From: Xenoacremonium recifei
Taxonomy: Eukaryota > Ascomycota > Sordariomycetes > Hypocreales > Nectriaceae
Length of the DNA: 64,000 nt
Assembly: GCA_012184525.1 (NCBI GenBank)
Contig: WOFQ01000024.1
Span: 434,001-498,000 of the forward strand
Direction: 5' to 3'
In this document: one piece after another, positions 31,267 through 42,641 of the stretch
Position numbering within the stretch: the stretch's first letter is position 1
Layout: each line of letters starts with the position of its first letter
Notes under the pieces: model-generated
What the model was told of the DNA's origin: nothing
Seen by the model: only the letters and a program-made list of their open reading frames with translations
Databases searched by the model: none
Translations under genes and position numbers: made by a program

Positions 31267-32448
31267 GCTTGCTAGCGGTGGAAGAGCATTGATTGGGGTG
31301 GGCAAGAAGTATGTCGACAAACTGGCCTGCGAGACGTGACTTGAGTAAGAGACGTCGACGTATAGCAGCGTCGGGGTAGCGAGGACTCGTGAATAGCACT
31401 GCTGGCTGAAGAGAACGACAAGCAGAGAGGGGCTGCCTCCAGTATGAGGAGGACAGAGAGACACGAAGAGCGGCGAGATGAGAGAAAAAGGAAAGACAAA
31501 CGTCGCCTCGCCTTGAGTAACGCCGTCGTCACAGTACGACAACGTCCAGACAGACGAGAGGGAAGAAATCCTGGCGACGTGCTCTTCGAGGATGTGTGCG
31601 AGAGCAGCAGTGCAAGGTGAGAAGTGACATGGAAGGTGACAAGAGAGGGAGACGGGAAGGCACCTCAGGCAGGAGGTTGCAGGCTGGGCGTGATGAGCAG
31701 TGCATCATCGTCAAGAGCCGACCAGCCGCAACTGCCCCCGAGAAGGATTGGGATTTTTTCTCTCTCCGTCTTTCTCTCAATTTCAGCAGTACTCGCTCTC
31801 AAGTCAATTGTAAAAAAGACATCTTTGCCTCTAGGGGTTGCATCGATGAGTCGGGATCAAAATTTTCTGTGCAAGCTCTGCGTCACATGGACTTCCGTGT
31901 TCTATTTATTTACCTCCCAGGCCTACTGCGATTTTTGAAACGGAAAGATAACTACTCCTCATATCCTTCCTCTCAGAATACTCTCTCCTCCAATGCTCTA
32001 TCTTGCTGTAACGAAACGCAACACAACGCCCCTCACAGAGACGCACCGTCACGCACCCCCAGACGCCTCAGGGGCACGGCTGAACCCAGTCCAGTTATTT
32101 GACGTATCACCAACGCATATGCTGAGACACGGCTCTTGCGGGAGGCAACAGATGCAGAAGCGGAGGAGAGACACACAAACGGCTCATGATGCCGCCTGTG
32201 CGACGCCGACGTTCACGGTAGACGGCAGCTGTGAAGAATGGGCCGAATGAACAGCGCCAATCGACTTCGAGAAGTAAATGATGAGATTAAATGCACATAC
32301 ACTACGAGGCAAGAGCTTCTTCGGTCCGTATCATGTTCGACAAGAATAGACAGACATTGAATTTTATCATCAAGTCTAGCAAATCCATCCCACAACGCCA
32401 AACGCAGTATGTCTCCAGGATATTAACAGTTGACAAGTCCAGAACTTT
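31267..32448. other. Intergenic, about 1.2 kb
   Basis: Upstream DNA of the membrane protein gene and 3' flank of PUF6. Several short frames on both strands have no recognisable content. A missing signal-peptide exon for the membrane protein could lie here. Confidence 0.4.
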
Positions 32449-34553
32449 TCACAGCTTTTCCAACAGCAGCTTGCTTCCCATGTTGCCTACAGGTCGGTCG
32501 CCCTTCTTCTTGCCCTTCTTAGGAGCCGCCTCCTGAGCCTCCCTCGCGGCCTTCTGTTCTGCAGTCTCCTCAGTCGCCGCCTTTTCCAAAAGCTTCTTGT
32601 TCTTCTTGAGTGTCTTCTTGAGCTCGGCGGTGTTACTAAAGTCCTCAGCCTCAAGCAGACCGACAACGACGAACGAGCTGGGCCCAGTTGCCCAATCCAT
32701 GATGTGCTCTTTAATCACGGGATACAGGATGTCGGCGAACTTCAGCGGCGGCTCGACTGGAATGACCTTTCCGGCCGCCTTGTCAAACTTGCCACCCTGG
32801 ATCAAGGATTTGAGCATCCTGCCACCGAATGGTGTCCGAGAGATGTGCGTTTGATGGGGCTGCAGGTCATCTTCTGAAGGCTCTTTGCTCGGATCGCCGC
32901 CCGCTGATGCTGCAATGGCTTCAAGGGCCTTATCCTTCTCACCAGAACCAGAGAGCAGTACATCGGCAACGAACTGGCATCCAAAGGCTGTCGATAGTAG
33001 ATCAGAAGACACGGCAGTAATCGCGGAGATGAGCTGAGGCGAGACAGCCGCGACCAGCTCATTCCGTCGGACATCCTCGTCCTTCTTACTGGTCGTCTTG
33101 CGGATTTCGTGGACTTCTTCCAACACCTCCACATCGAACGAGTGGCTTGCCGGGAACAGAGACTTCGACAGCCCTTCCATCAGATACAGAATGGTAGTCC
33201 TGGCAAAGGGTTGGTTGGCCGCAGCCACAATGTTTTGCCGGATGTTGTCGTCGCCCTCACCGAGGAGTTCCGGGAAAATGGTCTTCGAGGTAAGTTTGGT
33301 ATCGTCAACAACGTCGTAAGCGGTGAGAATAACGAGGTGCGCGAAGGGATCACTCGACATGAGCAGGTAAGTATCCTTGTAGGTCTTAAGCAGTTGCTTT
33401 CGGTCCTTGGAGGAGCCGTACGCGAGGAGTAGACATGTAAGACGGGCCCCTGAACGGGTAAAGGCCAAGTTCTTCAACAAGTCACCAGCTTCGTCACCCT
33501 TCACCATCTCGAAAAACTCGGTGAACTCTTCCGTTCCGGGCTGGGTGTTGACAAAGTACTGGTACATGGCGTCGTGCAGCATGGTGAAACCCGTCATCTT
33601 CTTCTGGACCAGCGAATTGACCATATCGACAAGGCTCTTCATGATTGGTCCTCGTTTGTTGGGTTCGGCCTCCAAAATAGCCTTGAGGTCCGCAGTGGGC
33701 TTCGTATCCTTGGTGAGCTCCTTAATGGAAAATTCGGGACCGTACCACTCTCGCAGCAGGATCGCCTTCTGTTCCTTGGTAGCAACTCCTCGGTAGATAT
33801 CGTCCAGAATCCAAGAAGCCTCCGGGTGGTTGATCATCTTCTTGACCTTGCCGTAAAACTCGGGAATAATAATGTCGCGGATCTCGTCGTCGTTCTGCAC
33901 CAGAAGCTTCCCAATAAGAAACTTGGCGTACCGACTCTCGGCAAGCTGAACGTAGGTCCCCGCGAGTTCTCGGGCAATCTGCTTCCTCTGCTCGGGAGTC
34001 GAGTATTTTATGGCAGTCTGAACGGCTCGCACAGCATCATGCTTGAGCACAAAGTCCTTAATGCGGCCGGTGATGATGGTAAATAGTTCCTCGACCAGTT
34101 TCTGTCGCTCTTCCTTGGGGACATGGGACTTCCGTCGTAGCCGTTCCCAAATCTTCTTGGTCCGTTGGAGTTCGTCGGCGAGGGGCTTTGCGGCCTTTCG
34201 TTCCTGGGCCAGCTGCTTCTGTTTGGCATGGGACTCGCGCGAGGTTTGACCAGGAGCTGAGAATCGTGTAAGTGAATGCGACTGAAGAAATTGAACCAAA
34301 GACACCTACTCCGCTCGAAAGCCTTGCCATTGGAGGCCCCATTGGCATTATTATTGCTCCTCACAGGCGCTTCATCGTCCAAATCTGCGCCACCTCCCTC
34401 AGAGTCTGATGAAGCATCCGAATCGTCCTCCGGCTCTTCTTGCACTTGCCGTCTTCGAGTCTTGGTCTCGTCGAGACGGGCCTTCTTCACATTGCCGTCG
34501 ACCTTGGAAGCCGACTTCCTCTTTCCCCCGACAGCTGCGGCTTTGGTGGCCAT
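32449..34553 (-). CDS. PUF6: Pumilio-repeat ribosome biogenesis factor Puf6 (PUM3/Puf-A family)
   Basis: Predicted complement(join(32449..34256,34310..34553)), 683 aa, one 53-nt intron. The N-terminus is nuclear-signal-like (GKRKSASKVDGNVKKARLDE) with an acidic DDSDASSDSEGG block. Puf repeats form an L-shaped array covering about 120-620: KDFVLKHDAVRAVQTAIKY, ESRYAKFLIGKLLVQN, HPEASWILDDIYRG, TRSGARLTCLLLAYGS, DPFAHLVILTAYDVVDD and SRTPFGGRMLKSLIQGG. The tail is Lys-rich. Yeast Puf6 acts in 60S assembly and represses ASH1 mRNA. Divergent from GIR2. Confidence 0.93.
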
Positions 34554-34918
34554 TTTGGGGGGTGAATTCGTGTGGTGTTGCTTGGCGATGGGAGTTGCGC
34601 TGCACAAAATCCAGCGGCTCTGGCTGGCTGGGAATTCTGCTGCGATAACTGAACTTCTCCCAAAATTTTTGACAAAATGCCGGGCGGTGAGAGCACGCTA
34701 GACTACTTTAAGCGACAGACCCCTCCAAAGGCCCACTCGATTCGAGGTTCTGGGAAACGGAGAATGTGCCGTCTCAAACGGTCAGGTCAGAAGGAGCCCC
34801 TCCGTTTGGCTGCAAACCCCACCATTCGACATCGTGCGAAGACCGACAAACTTCCATCCCCAGTCTGTACCCTGAAGACCTTCTCCTCATTCCTCTTTTG
34901 AAGGAGAACTCTCTCAAG
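34554..34918. promoter_or_regulatory. Divergent promoter region PUF6 / GIR2
   Basis: A 365-base gap between two head-to-head genes that both act around ribosomes. CT-rich leader before GIR2. Confidence 0.5.
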
Positions 34919-35661
34919 ATGGGACGCGAAGAGCAAGTTGAAGAGCGTGAAGTGCTCGAGTCCATTTTCCCAGATGAAATCACAGGTACGTACTTGCCAT
35001 TACCCCAAGCCATGTCTCGCATCCATGCTAATGCCATTTTAAAGACATCTCCGAGACCGAGTTCAGAGTATCAATCGCCCTAGACATCCCCGATGAAGAG
35101 ACCGAAGAGCCTCCCACCATGCTCCTTCAAGTCCGCTATCCAGAAGACTACCCCGAGAAGCCTCCCCACCTCGACATCCTCGCCCCTCCAAACGCTGTCG
35201 CCCACGAGCACTTCAATGTCGCCGAAGACCGGGAGCAGCTCCTAGCCAGCCTCGACGAGACCATCCAAGAGAATCTCGGCATGGCTATGATATTCACACT
35301 CGTCTCCATGCTCAAAGAGAACGCCGAGCAGCTCGTTCAGGACCGCAAGGACGCCGCCGCGCGCGTGCACGAGGAAGCGCTCCTAGCCGCCGAGCGCGAG
35401 GAGAACAAGAAGTTCCACGGCACGCCTGTGACCCCCGAGACCTTCCTCAAATGGCGCGAGGGTTTCCTCCGCGAGATGGAGGAGCAGCGTCAGCGCGAGG
35501 AGGACGAACGCCTTGCGGAGCTGAAGAAGGCTAAGATCAAGGAACCTGCTCGCCTGACTGGCAAGCAGCTCTGGGAGCGCGGCCTCGTGGGCAAGGGCGA
35601 GGACGAGGAGGACGATATGCCCGTCGAGGGCGTGGAGAAGCTCAAGGTCGAGGCGGCGTGA
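34919..35661 (+). CDS. GIR2: RWD-domain protein Gir2
   Basis: Predicted join(34919..34985,35045..35661), 227 aa, one 59-nt intron. The RWD domain covers about 1-115: REEQVEEREVLESIFPDEI at the start, then the hallmark YPEDYPEKPPHLDI and ENLGMAMIFTLVSMLKE. A charged helix and the conserved C-terminal block GTPVTPETFLKWREGF and LTGKQLWERGL follow, as in the RWDD1/Gir2 family (dfrp2). Yeast Gir2 binds the GTPase Rbg2 and Gcn1 on translating ribosomes. The acidic stretch is less extended than in yeast. Confidence 0.93.
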
Positions 35662-35987
35662 GCTGGATGGCGGGAATGAGATATATGTGTATGTGCATTG
35701 TTTGGAGTTGGGGTGTGTTGGGATTTCTTGGGCAAAATTTGGATGGTTACCAAACGATTGGGAAGATCGTAATGGCAGGGAGGACCTGCGTAGATCACTC
35801 GTAAGCGATGTGACTCGACTACACAGAGAGAGTATATAGGCCCGTCAATAATCGGGTATATAGATTCAAGCTCGATTCTAGACCTCCACTATGCGTGGAC
35901 TCACTACCCTGCGCAAACATATCCTTTTCTCTGCCCGAACGCCGTCTAATGCCCTGATCGTATCACACAAGTTGTCCTCCGAGAATT
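35662..35987. other. Intergenic between convergent GIR2 and ACL4
   Basis: About 330 bases of AT-rich 3' flank with no gene seen. Confidence 0.5.
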
Positions 35988-37103
35988 TTAACCTTGCATC
36001 TCCTCATCTTCGTCCTCGTCGCCGCTGGCATCCTCCCACTCCTCTTCTTCGCCGTCCACAGGCTGGCCGATGGCCTGGTTGATGTTCTGCAGCAGCTCCT
36101 TGGCATGCTCTCCTAGTCGTTCATCCTCATACTCCTGAAGCTCGTACAGCTTCAGACACTGCATAATCCATTGCCGCGAGGACTTCCAGGTAGCCTTCCA
36201 GCCTTCGTCACCGGTGCTAGCTCCGTTCTGGGCTGGTGCTGCAGAGCGTTGCTTCTCGCCCATGATGTATAAGCACCATCCACCCAGATACCAAGCCTCC
36301 ACACTCGTATCGTCATCTGAGACTAGTCTTTCCAAGACCTTCAGGGCGTCATCTTCCAGCTCGCTCTCCATAAGAAGTCTCGACAGGCCAATTCGGGTGG
36401 GAAACTCGGGGACGGCGGGGTGCTCTGGTGGAAGATCCTGCCACAGCTCCAGACTCCGCTTCAGAGCTGTACGCGCCTCATCGGCACGCTCTTGTGAGAT
36501 TCGGACGTTGGCAACAGTCTGCCACGTCTCCGGGGATTCAGGCGCAATCATCATAGCCTCGGTAATGAGTGCCTCACATCGCTGCTCAGCATCCTCCTCC
36601 CACGAAAGATCGGTCATGTAGACCTCAGCAACCGCGCACAACACACCGCCGAGTTTGGTTTGTTTTTCGTCAAGAGTGGCCTGCTGCTCGGGTGTCCTCC
36701 TCGGTAGCTCGGACAGGACCTGGATCTGCTTCCTCAGCGCAGAGGCGCCAGACTCAAACCATCGCACACTGTCCTGGCCGCCCTCTTCGCTCAGTTGCGC
36801 CAGGAGCAAGAACTTCTCAGCTCCGCCGCCGACTTTCTCATCCATGCTACCATCCTTGTCGAGAGTCACGGCGCGCTCAAAGCAAGCTCGCGCACCATCA
36901 ACTTCACCCATTTCCAAGAAGATGGTGCCCAGTAGGTTGCTGGCCCTCAACTCGAAGTCTCCGCCTTCGCCTGTGGTTTCCAGGGCTTGCTGAGCGACTG
37001 ATGCGGCCTCGTCCAGGTTGCCAACTTCCAGTTGAGTCTCTGCATCGGAGAGAAGCTTTGCCACGTCGGGCTTCTTTTTGTTTGTAGGGCGGGAAGGCGC
37101 CAT
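35988..37103 (-). CDS. ACL4: TPR protein, Acl4-like (chaperone of ribosomal protein Rpl4)
   Basis: One exon, 371 aa. Tetratricopeptide-like repeats fill about 15-330: AETQLEVGNLDEAASVAQQALE, ASNLLGTIFLEMGEVDGARACFERAV, ETWQTVANVRISQERADEARTALKRSL and VEAWYLGGWCLYIMGE. The protein ends in a strongly acidic tail (GEEEEWEDASGDEDEDEEMQG). In yeast, Acl4 captures nascent Rpl4 through its TPR groove and escorts it to the nucleus. Length, TPR layout and acidic tail match. TPR proteins are hard to separate by eye, so the assignment is good but not certain. Divergent from RIB5. Confidence 0.8.
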   Translation of the reverse strand: MAPSRPTNKKKPDVAKLLSDAETQLEVGNLDEAASVAQQALETTGEGGDFELRASNLLGTIFLEMGEVDGARACFERAVTLDKDGSMDEKVGGGAEKFLLLAQLSEEGGQDSVRWFESGASALRKQIQVLSELPRRTPEQQATLDEKQTKLGGVLCAVAEVYMTDLSWEEDAEQRCEALITEAMMIAPESPETWQTVANVRISQERADEARTALKRSLELWQDLPPEHPAVPEFPTRIGLSRLLMESELEDDALKVLERLVSDDDTSVEAWYLGGWCLYIMGEKQRSAAPAQNGASTGDEGWKATWKSSRQWIMQCLKLYELQEYEDERLGEHAKELLQNINQAIGQPVDGEEEEWEDASGDEDEDEEMQG

Positions 37104-37654
37104 GTTTTTGAGGGCGGGCGTGAGCCGCTATCAAAGCAGGCGTTGTAAACTGAATGGATGATATTAGATGTAGAAAGGAGATGCCCCGACTTTGTCCAGA
37201 ATCGAGGTCAAAATCAGTCAGAGATTCCGAAATTATGCTGAGTCGCAAAGATTTGTTTTTCGCCAACCCACCGCCGTCCGTCTAAGATGGAAGCCGAAGT
37301 GAGGGACAGAAAAATTTGGGTGGGCCGTTATCGATAACGGTCGGACTCAGTGAGTGCGGGGCATTTCGAAGTCGGCAGGCGTGGGACCGACGCCTCCTCC
37401 GGCCGCCGCCGGTGTGGCACGGGCAACGATTAATGCCCATGAGTGTGCAGCTTCACTCACTAATTATTTGTCATCCGAGCCTCCTCAATATCACGAACCC
37501 CGAACCCTAGACTATTCCAAAAGGTACAAATAGCTCGAATGGACCCCTCGTAGCTCTTATTTGCTAACGCTGTGCAGTGTCTCCAAGAGTCAGGGCTCAT
37601 TCTCCTTTCACACATCCGCAGCTCGGACTTGTCAGAAACACCGAGCTTCCCATC
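37104..37654. promoter_or_regulatory. Divergent promoter region ACL4 / RIB5
   Basis: A 551-base gap between head-to-head genes. No extra gene is seen. Confidence 0.5.
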
Positions 37655-38403
37655 ATGTTCACGGGAATCGTGGAGGAGATTGGCAGTGAGTTTGAAGCAT
37701 ATCTTGACAAGACAAGAAGGGCAATTACTCACAGCATGAAGCTATTGCCACTCTCCAGAAGACGGAGGACTACACTGAGATGACCATCTCCATTGCGCCA
37801 GAGTCCTCCCTCCTCAAAGACTGCACCGACGGCGACTCCATCGCTGTCAATGGCGTCTGCCTCACAGTCACCTCGTTCACCCCCAAGGAGTTCAAGGTTG
37901 GCGTTGCGCCCGAAACCCTTCGCATCACAAACCTCGGAGACCTTGTTGAAGGAAGCAATGTCAACCTCGAGAGAGCTGTCCGCTCGGATACCCGAATGGG
38001 TGGTCACTTTGTGCAGGGCCACGTCGACACAACCGCTGAGATTCTCTCCGTTGAGAAGGACGGTGATGCATTGACCTATCGGTTCAAGCCCAAGAACCAG
38101 GCTATGCTGCAGTACATCGTCTTCAAGGGCTTCATTGCGCTCGATGGCACCAGCTTGACCATCACCAAGGTCAACGATACGGAGGGGTGGTTCGAGGTTA
38201 TGCTCATCGTCTACACTCAAACCAGAGTCGTCATCGCTCAGAAGAAGGCTGGTGAGTCTGTCAACATCGAGGTTGATATGATGGCCAAGTATGCTCAGAA
38301 GTCCTTGGCCGGCATTCTGGGTGGTGAGAGTGACACACATATCCCCTTGTTGGAGAAAATGGTCGAGAGAATTGTGGCCCAGAAGCTGGCAGAGAAGCAA
38401 TAA
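37655..38403 (+). CDS. RIB5: Riboflavin synthase alpha chain
   Basis: Predicted join(37655..37685,37742..38403), 230 aa. It dismutates two 6,7-dimethyl-8-ribityllumazines to riboflavin, the last step of vitamin B2 synthesis. The N-terminus MFTGIVEEIG is diagnostic. Two homologous lumazine-binding barrels follow: DGDSIAVNGVCLTVT with GVAPETLR and MGGHFVQGHVD in the first, then GFIALDGTSLTI and NIEVDMMAKYAQK in the second. Exon 1 is only 31 nt. The acceptor must be AAG at 37741, because the CAG nine bases upstream (37732) would put TGA in frame. Convergent with MUS81, only 72 bases apart. Confidence 0.94.
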
Positions 38404-38475
38404 GTCATGATATAAAAAAAACATCATTTCAAGCGTTCCATTATGGGTATCATGTTCCTGTCGTCTCTCATCCTT

Positions 38476-40260
38476 TCAAATATCAGCCCAAACTTCAGCA
38501 ATCTTCTGGCTCAAAACTTTCGAAATCTTCTTCCTGCCGACAAGTTGGCTCGTCTGGCCAAATACCATCTCTCTTTTCCGCTTGAGACCCTGTTCGCCCG
38601 TTCCACATGCCTCGAACGCCTTGATAAATTCAAGCGGTGTTTTCCACTTCTTCTGAATCTCCAAAGCACGCTCTCCGGTCACACCCCGTGTTGTCATGAG
38701 CATCTTCAAGAAAACGTCCCGGAGAGTCATCATTTCTGACTTGGACGCCAAAGAAGAAAACGCGGGATAGGTGATGTAGTGCCCCAGAGACGGGTCCTTT
38801 TCCCTCAAATGAGCGAGCAAGGGCAAGTAATTCTGTGCGGTGAGGACTCGTGTAGGGATGACAAAGAGGGGTTTTCTCTCGTATGTCCGCTTGAGCATGG
38901 TTGTCATGCGCGCCAGATATTTAATCGTGTCGTCCATTTTAGCGGTCTTCTTGACAAAGTAGCCATTGACTACTTGTGTCGATGCGATAGCTGATTGAAC
39001 GGCCTCTTCGTATCTCGAAAGCTGAGCTTGGTCGATAGTTATCTCTTCAATGATGTATATGACCTTCTTGACACCAGATCGATTCAGGCGAAATTTCTGC
39101 TCGTGAAATCGGCCGTCTTTTATACTGCCAATCAGGTCGTCCAGTCGTTTTCGCTCAACAATCCAGTCCAGGACAATCTCATCGCCCTCGGCACCATGAC
39201 GTGACAAGAATTGAGGGTCGTGGCATTTCGCGATCCACTGCGCATCACCAAGTTCCATGCTCCTCATAATAGGCTTGACACCTTGTTTTGCGAGTTCCTC
39301 TTGAATGTAATCACGGTCGGTTTTGGCTCTCACCTCTCGAACATCAAGAAGGAGGTGAACTGAAAAGGAGCCAGGCTGTAGACAAATAGGCCTAAATGTC
39401 GGCAAGCCAGCGTCATCCGAGACAACGGGTCCATCAGAGACGACGCTCTGGTAGGGTGATGGAGCTGGGTGTGGCTCCGTGATTTCGAGAGAGGGTGAAC
39501 GCTCTTTTGCTTCTGGAAAAAACGGGCTGATATCTTCCGGAGCCGGTTCTTGTCGAGGCAATACTTGTTGTGGTCGATCTCTACGAGACGGCTCTCGAGC
39601 GCCCTGACCATGTTCTTCCTGCCACAGACTGGTTTCTTTGATTCGTTTGGCGACATCCCAGCCTTCATCGGTTAAGGCGTACCTTCTTAACGGTCGACCT
39701 CTCGCATAAACCAACTCCTTCTGTAGCAGCGTCTTCATGGAATTCCAGGCCGTATAGAACTTGGTGGGATCAGACGGAGCGGTAAATGACGAATCGCAGT
39801 GTGGCTGCGCAGCTTCGATGAGATCTGCTTTTGTAAGGCCAACCGGAGCATCTTCATGTTGAAGCGAAAGAGCCACCACAAGGGCATATGCCCCTGATCT
39901 AAACGCAGGCACGTAGGCTTTAGGCTTTCTCGGTTTCTTCGCCGGCCTCAAACTACCGTCCGCGTCAGGTTCAGCTCCGCTGTTTCTAGCAGCTTTCCTG
40001 GCACGTGGGTGCGCAGGCATCTGGAGGCCATTCTCCTCGCAGTGTTTCTTCAGCTGAGTCTCAAGCCTCTCGCAGAGCTTCGGTCCGAAACCCTTGAGCT
40101 GCTGGAGCTCCGCGGGGTGCATGAACGTGATCGGACATGCTTTGAGTGAGTCGTAGGCATGTTTGTAGGTTGTGACGCCCTTCGTATTCCGTTCACGAGC
40201 CACATCCCACCATTCCTTAACCCAGCTCAGGAGCAAGGGGTTCGCCGATTCGGATTCCAT
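38476..40260 (-). CDS. MUS81: Mus81 structure-specific endonuclease subunit
   Basis: One exon, 594 aa. With Eme1/Mms4 it cleaves stalled forks and recombination junctions. An N-terminal helix-hairpin-helix holds LQQLKGFGPKLCERLE. A winged-helix segment follows (about 120-210, KADLIEAAQPH...LLQKELVYARG). The ERCC4/XPF nuclease domain lies at about 295-440, with LLDVREVRAK (metal-binding Asp and Glu), ELGDAQWI and the catalytic VERKRLDDLIGSIKDGRFHEQKFRL. A C-terminal HhH region finishes it. ATG at 40260 gives MESESANPLLLSWVKEWW. All catalytic residues are intact. Divergent from AGM1. Confidence 0.96.
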   Translation of the reverse strand: MESESANPLLLSWVKEWWDVARERNTKGVTTYKHAYDSLKACPITFMHPAELQQLKGFGPKLCERLETQLKKHCEENGLQMPAHPRARKAARNSGAEPDADGSLRPAKKPRKPKAYVPAFRSGAYALVVALSLQHEDAPVGLTKADLIEAAQPHCDSSFTAPSDPTKFYTAWNSMKTLLQKELVYARGRPLRRYALTDEGWDVAKRIKETSLWQEEHGQGAREPSRRDRPQQVLPRQEPAPEDISPFFPEAKERSPSLEITEPHPAPSPYQSVVSDGPVVSDDAGLPTFRPICLQPGSFSVHLLLDVREVRAKTDRDYIQEELAKQGVKPIMRSMELGDAQWIAKCHDPQFLSRHGAEGDEIVLDWIVERKRLDDLIGSIKDGRFHEQKFRLNRSGVKKVIYIIEEITIDQAQLSRYEEAVQSAIASTQVVNGYFVKKTAKMDDTIKYLARMTTMLKRTYERKPLFVIPTRVLTAQNYLPLLAHLREKDPSLGHYITYPAFSSLASKSEMMTLRDVFLKMLMTTRGVTGERALEIQKKWKTPLEFIKAFEACGTGEQGLKRKREMVFGQTSQLVGRKKISKVLSQKIAEVWADI

Positions 40261-40963
40261 GAAGCGAGTCGTGAGCAAAGAGCACCAAAGAGAGCCAGCC
40301 CCATCCCAAAAGAACAAACAACAAAAAAGGCGCCCAGCAGCCAGACCAAAAGAGAAGTCGCACCGTCCTTCAGCACTTCAATGACATGTGGTATGTTGGA
40401 GTTGAGTTTGTCGATCAATCGCAGCCAGAGACGCGCCGGTCTTCCTTCCAAGTTCACGCGTCCCGAAGGCTCGGTGACACGAGAGCACGTGCGGGCCTGG
40501 GCATCCACTGTAGGAGGCAGGAGCTTGCTCCGGGCTGGTTGAGCCGCAACAGTGCCGCAGCTTCGCCCAATGGGGTCAGCCCTAGCCGCTGACTTGCATC
40601 ATGGCTGTGGCCGTGCGCTGTGGCTAGGGTGCGCATGGGCTTTCAGCGGCGCTTCAGTGGACCTTCGCTGTAATTTAGCGCCTGGTGGCCTGCAACGGCG
40701 GTCAGCGGGGTGCCTTCGGTTGCGGTGGAGCGTGGGGTCAGCTCTGTCGCAGGATGGAGGGGGCCGGTCAGCTCCTCCAAGCCCAAGCCTGCCCTGGAAC
40801 GACGAAGTCCCCTCTTCCATCCGCTTCGTTTGCTATTTATTGCTCTCGTCCGCAGTGGAGGCCTCGTATTAGCACAGAAAAAGGACACCCCGTCGCCCTC
40901 GTTGCCCGGACGCAGCCTGTTCAACTCTTCTCGAGCCTCCAAGACTCTGACGAACCCTCAATC
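40261..40963. promoter_or_regulatory. Divergent promoter region MUS81 / AGM1
   Basis: 703 bases between head-to-head genes. The AGM1 frame is open upstream to 40685 but without family similarity, so the later ATG at 40964 is used. Confidence 0.5.
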
Positions 40964-42641
40964 ATGGACGCCGCTATCCTCGCCGCCTCGGCCAAGCACC
41001 CCATCGTCCCGGACCATGTCTTCAAGTACGGCACGGCGGGGTTCCGCATGAAGGCCGACCTCCTCGACGGCGTCACCTTTCGAGTCGGACTGCTCGCGGG
41101 CCTGCGCAGCCGCAAGCTCAATGGCCAGACCATCGGCGTCATGATCACGGCCAGCCACAACCCGGCCGTCGACAACGGCGTCAAGATCGTCGACCCCATG
41201 GGCGAGATGCTGGAGCAGGACTGGGAGGCCTATGCCACCAAGCTCGTCAACTGCCCCTCCGACCAGGACCTCCTCGACACGTACAAGGCGCTCGCTGCCC
41301 AGCTCAAGATCGACGTCAACACCGCCGGGCGAGTCATCTACGGTCGCGACACTCGCCCGTCAGGCCACGGCCTTGTGCAGGCACTCGCCGACTCGTTCGA
41401 GGCGACCAACACCGAGTACACCGACTACAAGATCCTGACGACCCCTCAGCTGCACTACCTCACCCGATGCATCAACACCGAGGGCACGCCCAAGGCCTAT
41501 GGCGAGGTCAGCGAGGCCGGATACTATGCGAAACTCTCTGAGGCCTTTGTTCGGGCGCTTCGTGGAAAGAAGCCCCAGGGCCAGCTTGTGGTCGACTGCG
41601 CCAATGGTGTTGGTGGTCCTAAGCTGACGGAGCTGCTGAAGGTCATTCCACTGGATGTTACGGGCTTCGACTGCAAGGTCGTCAACGACGATGTCCTACG
41701 GCCTGAGGTTCTCAACCTCGATGTGCGTTTAATTCTCTCCTATGACCAGTTCCGTCCATTCTAACAATTGCGACTTTAATTAGGCCGGTGCCGACTTTGT
41801 CAAGACCAAGCAGCGAGCCCCTCCTAACCCCAAGCCCGTCCCTGGTGTCCGATCCTGCTCGCTCGATGGTGACGCCGATCGTCTGATCTACTACTGGACT
41901 GATCCTGACACTGGATTCTTTATGCTGGACGGCGATCGCATTTCGTCTCTCAACGCTTCTTTCATTGGCGACCTTGTCCGCTCTGCTGGCCTTGAGGAGG
42001 ACCTGCGCATCGGTGTCGTCCAGACAGCCTACGCCAACGGCGCCAGCACCAATTACATCGAGAAGCACCTCCAGCTTCCTGTCGTCTGCACCCCCACTGG
42101 TGTCAAGCATCTTCACCACGCTGCTTGCCAGTTCGACATTGGCGTGTACTTCGAGGCCAATGGCCACGGCACTGTCGTCTTCTCCCATGAGGCCATGCGG
42201 GCCTTCAAGGAGAAGGAGCCTCAGTCGCCTGCTCAGAAGGACGCTCTCGACACCCTCGCGGCTGTGGGCGACCTCATCAACCAGACTGTCGGCGACGCCA
42301 TCTCCGATATGCTCATGGTAGAGGTAATCCTCGCGCACAAGGGCTGGACGCTGAAGGACTGGGCCATGACCTACACCGACCTTCCCAACCGTCTGGTCCG
42401 CGTCGAGGTCGGCAACAAGGACCTCTTCCAGACCACCGACGCCGAGCGCCGTCTCAGCCACCCTCCCGGCTGCCAGGATGAGATCGACCAGTGCGTCAAG
42501 AAGTACACCAGCGCTCGCTCCTTTGCCCGCGCCAGCGGCACCGAGAACGCCTGCCGTGTCTACGCTGAGGCCGCGACTCGCTCCGAAGCCGATGAGCTGG
42601 CAAATAAGGTCGCTCAGCTCGTCAAGCAGTTCGGATCTTGA
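40964..42641 (+). CDS. AGM1: Phosphoacetylglucosamine mutase
   Basis: Predicted join(40964..41722,41784..42641), 538 aa, one 61-nt intron. It converts GlcNAc-6-P to GlcNAc-1-P for UDP-GlcNAc, the precursor of chitin, N-glycans and GPI anchors. FKYGTAGFRMKAD is at the N-terminus. The phosphoserine loop is ITASHNPAVDNGVK, the Mg2+ loop is SLDGDADRLIYY, the sugar-binding loop is YFEANGHGTVVFS and the phosphate-binding loop is RASGTENACRVYAE. All four are intact and in the order of the AGM1/PGM3 subfamily (TASHNP near the N-terminus). It supplies the pathway whose product, chitin, the chitinase near 2-3.5 kb degrades. Confidence 0.97.

Noticed and set aside
37729..38427. 232-codon minus-strand frame
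   Set aside because: Opposite riboflavin synthase, whose motifs are unambiguous.
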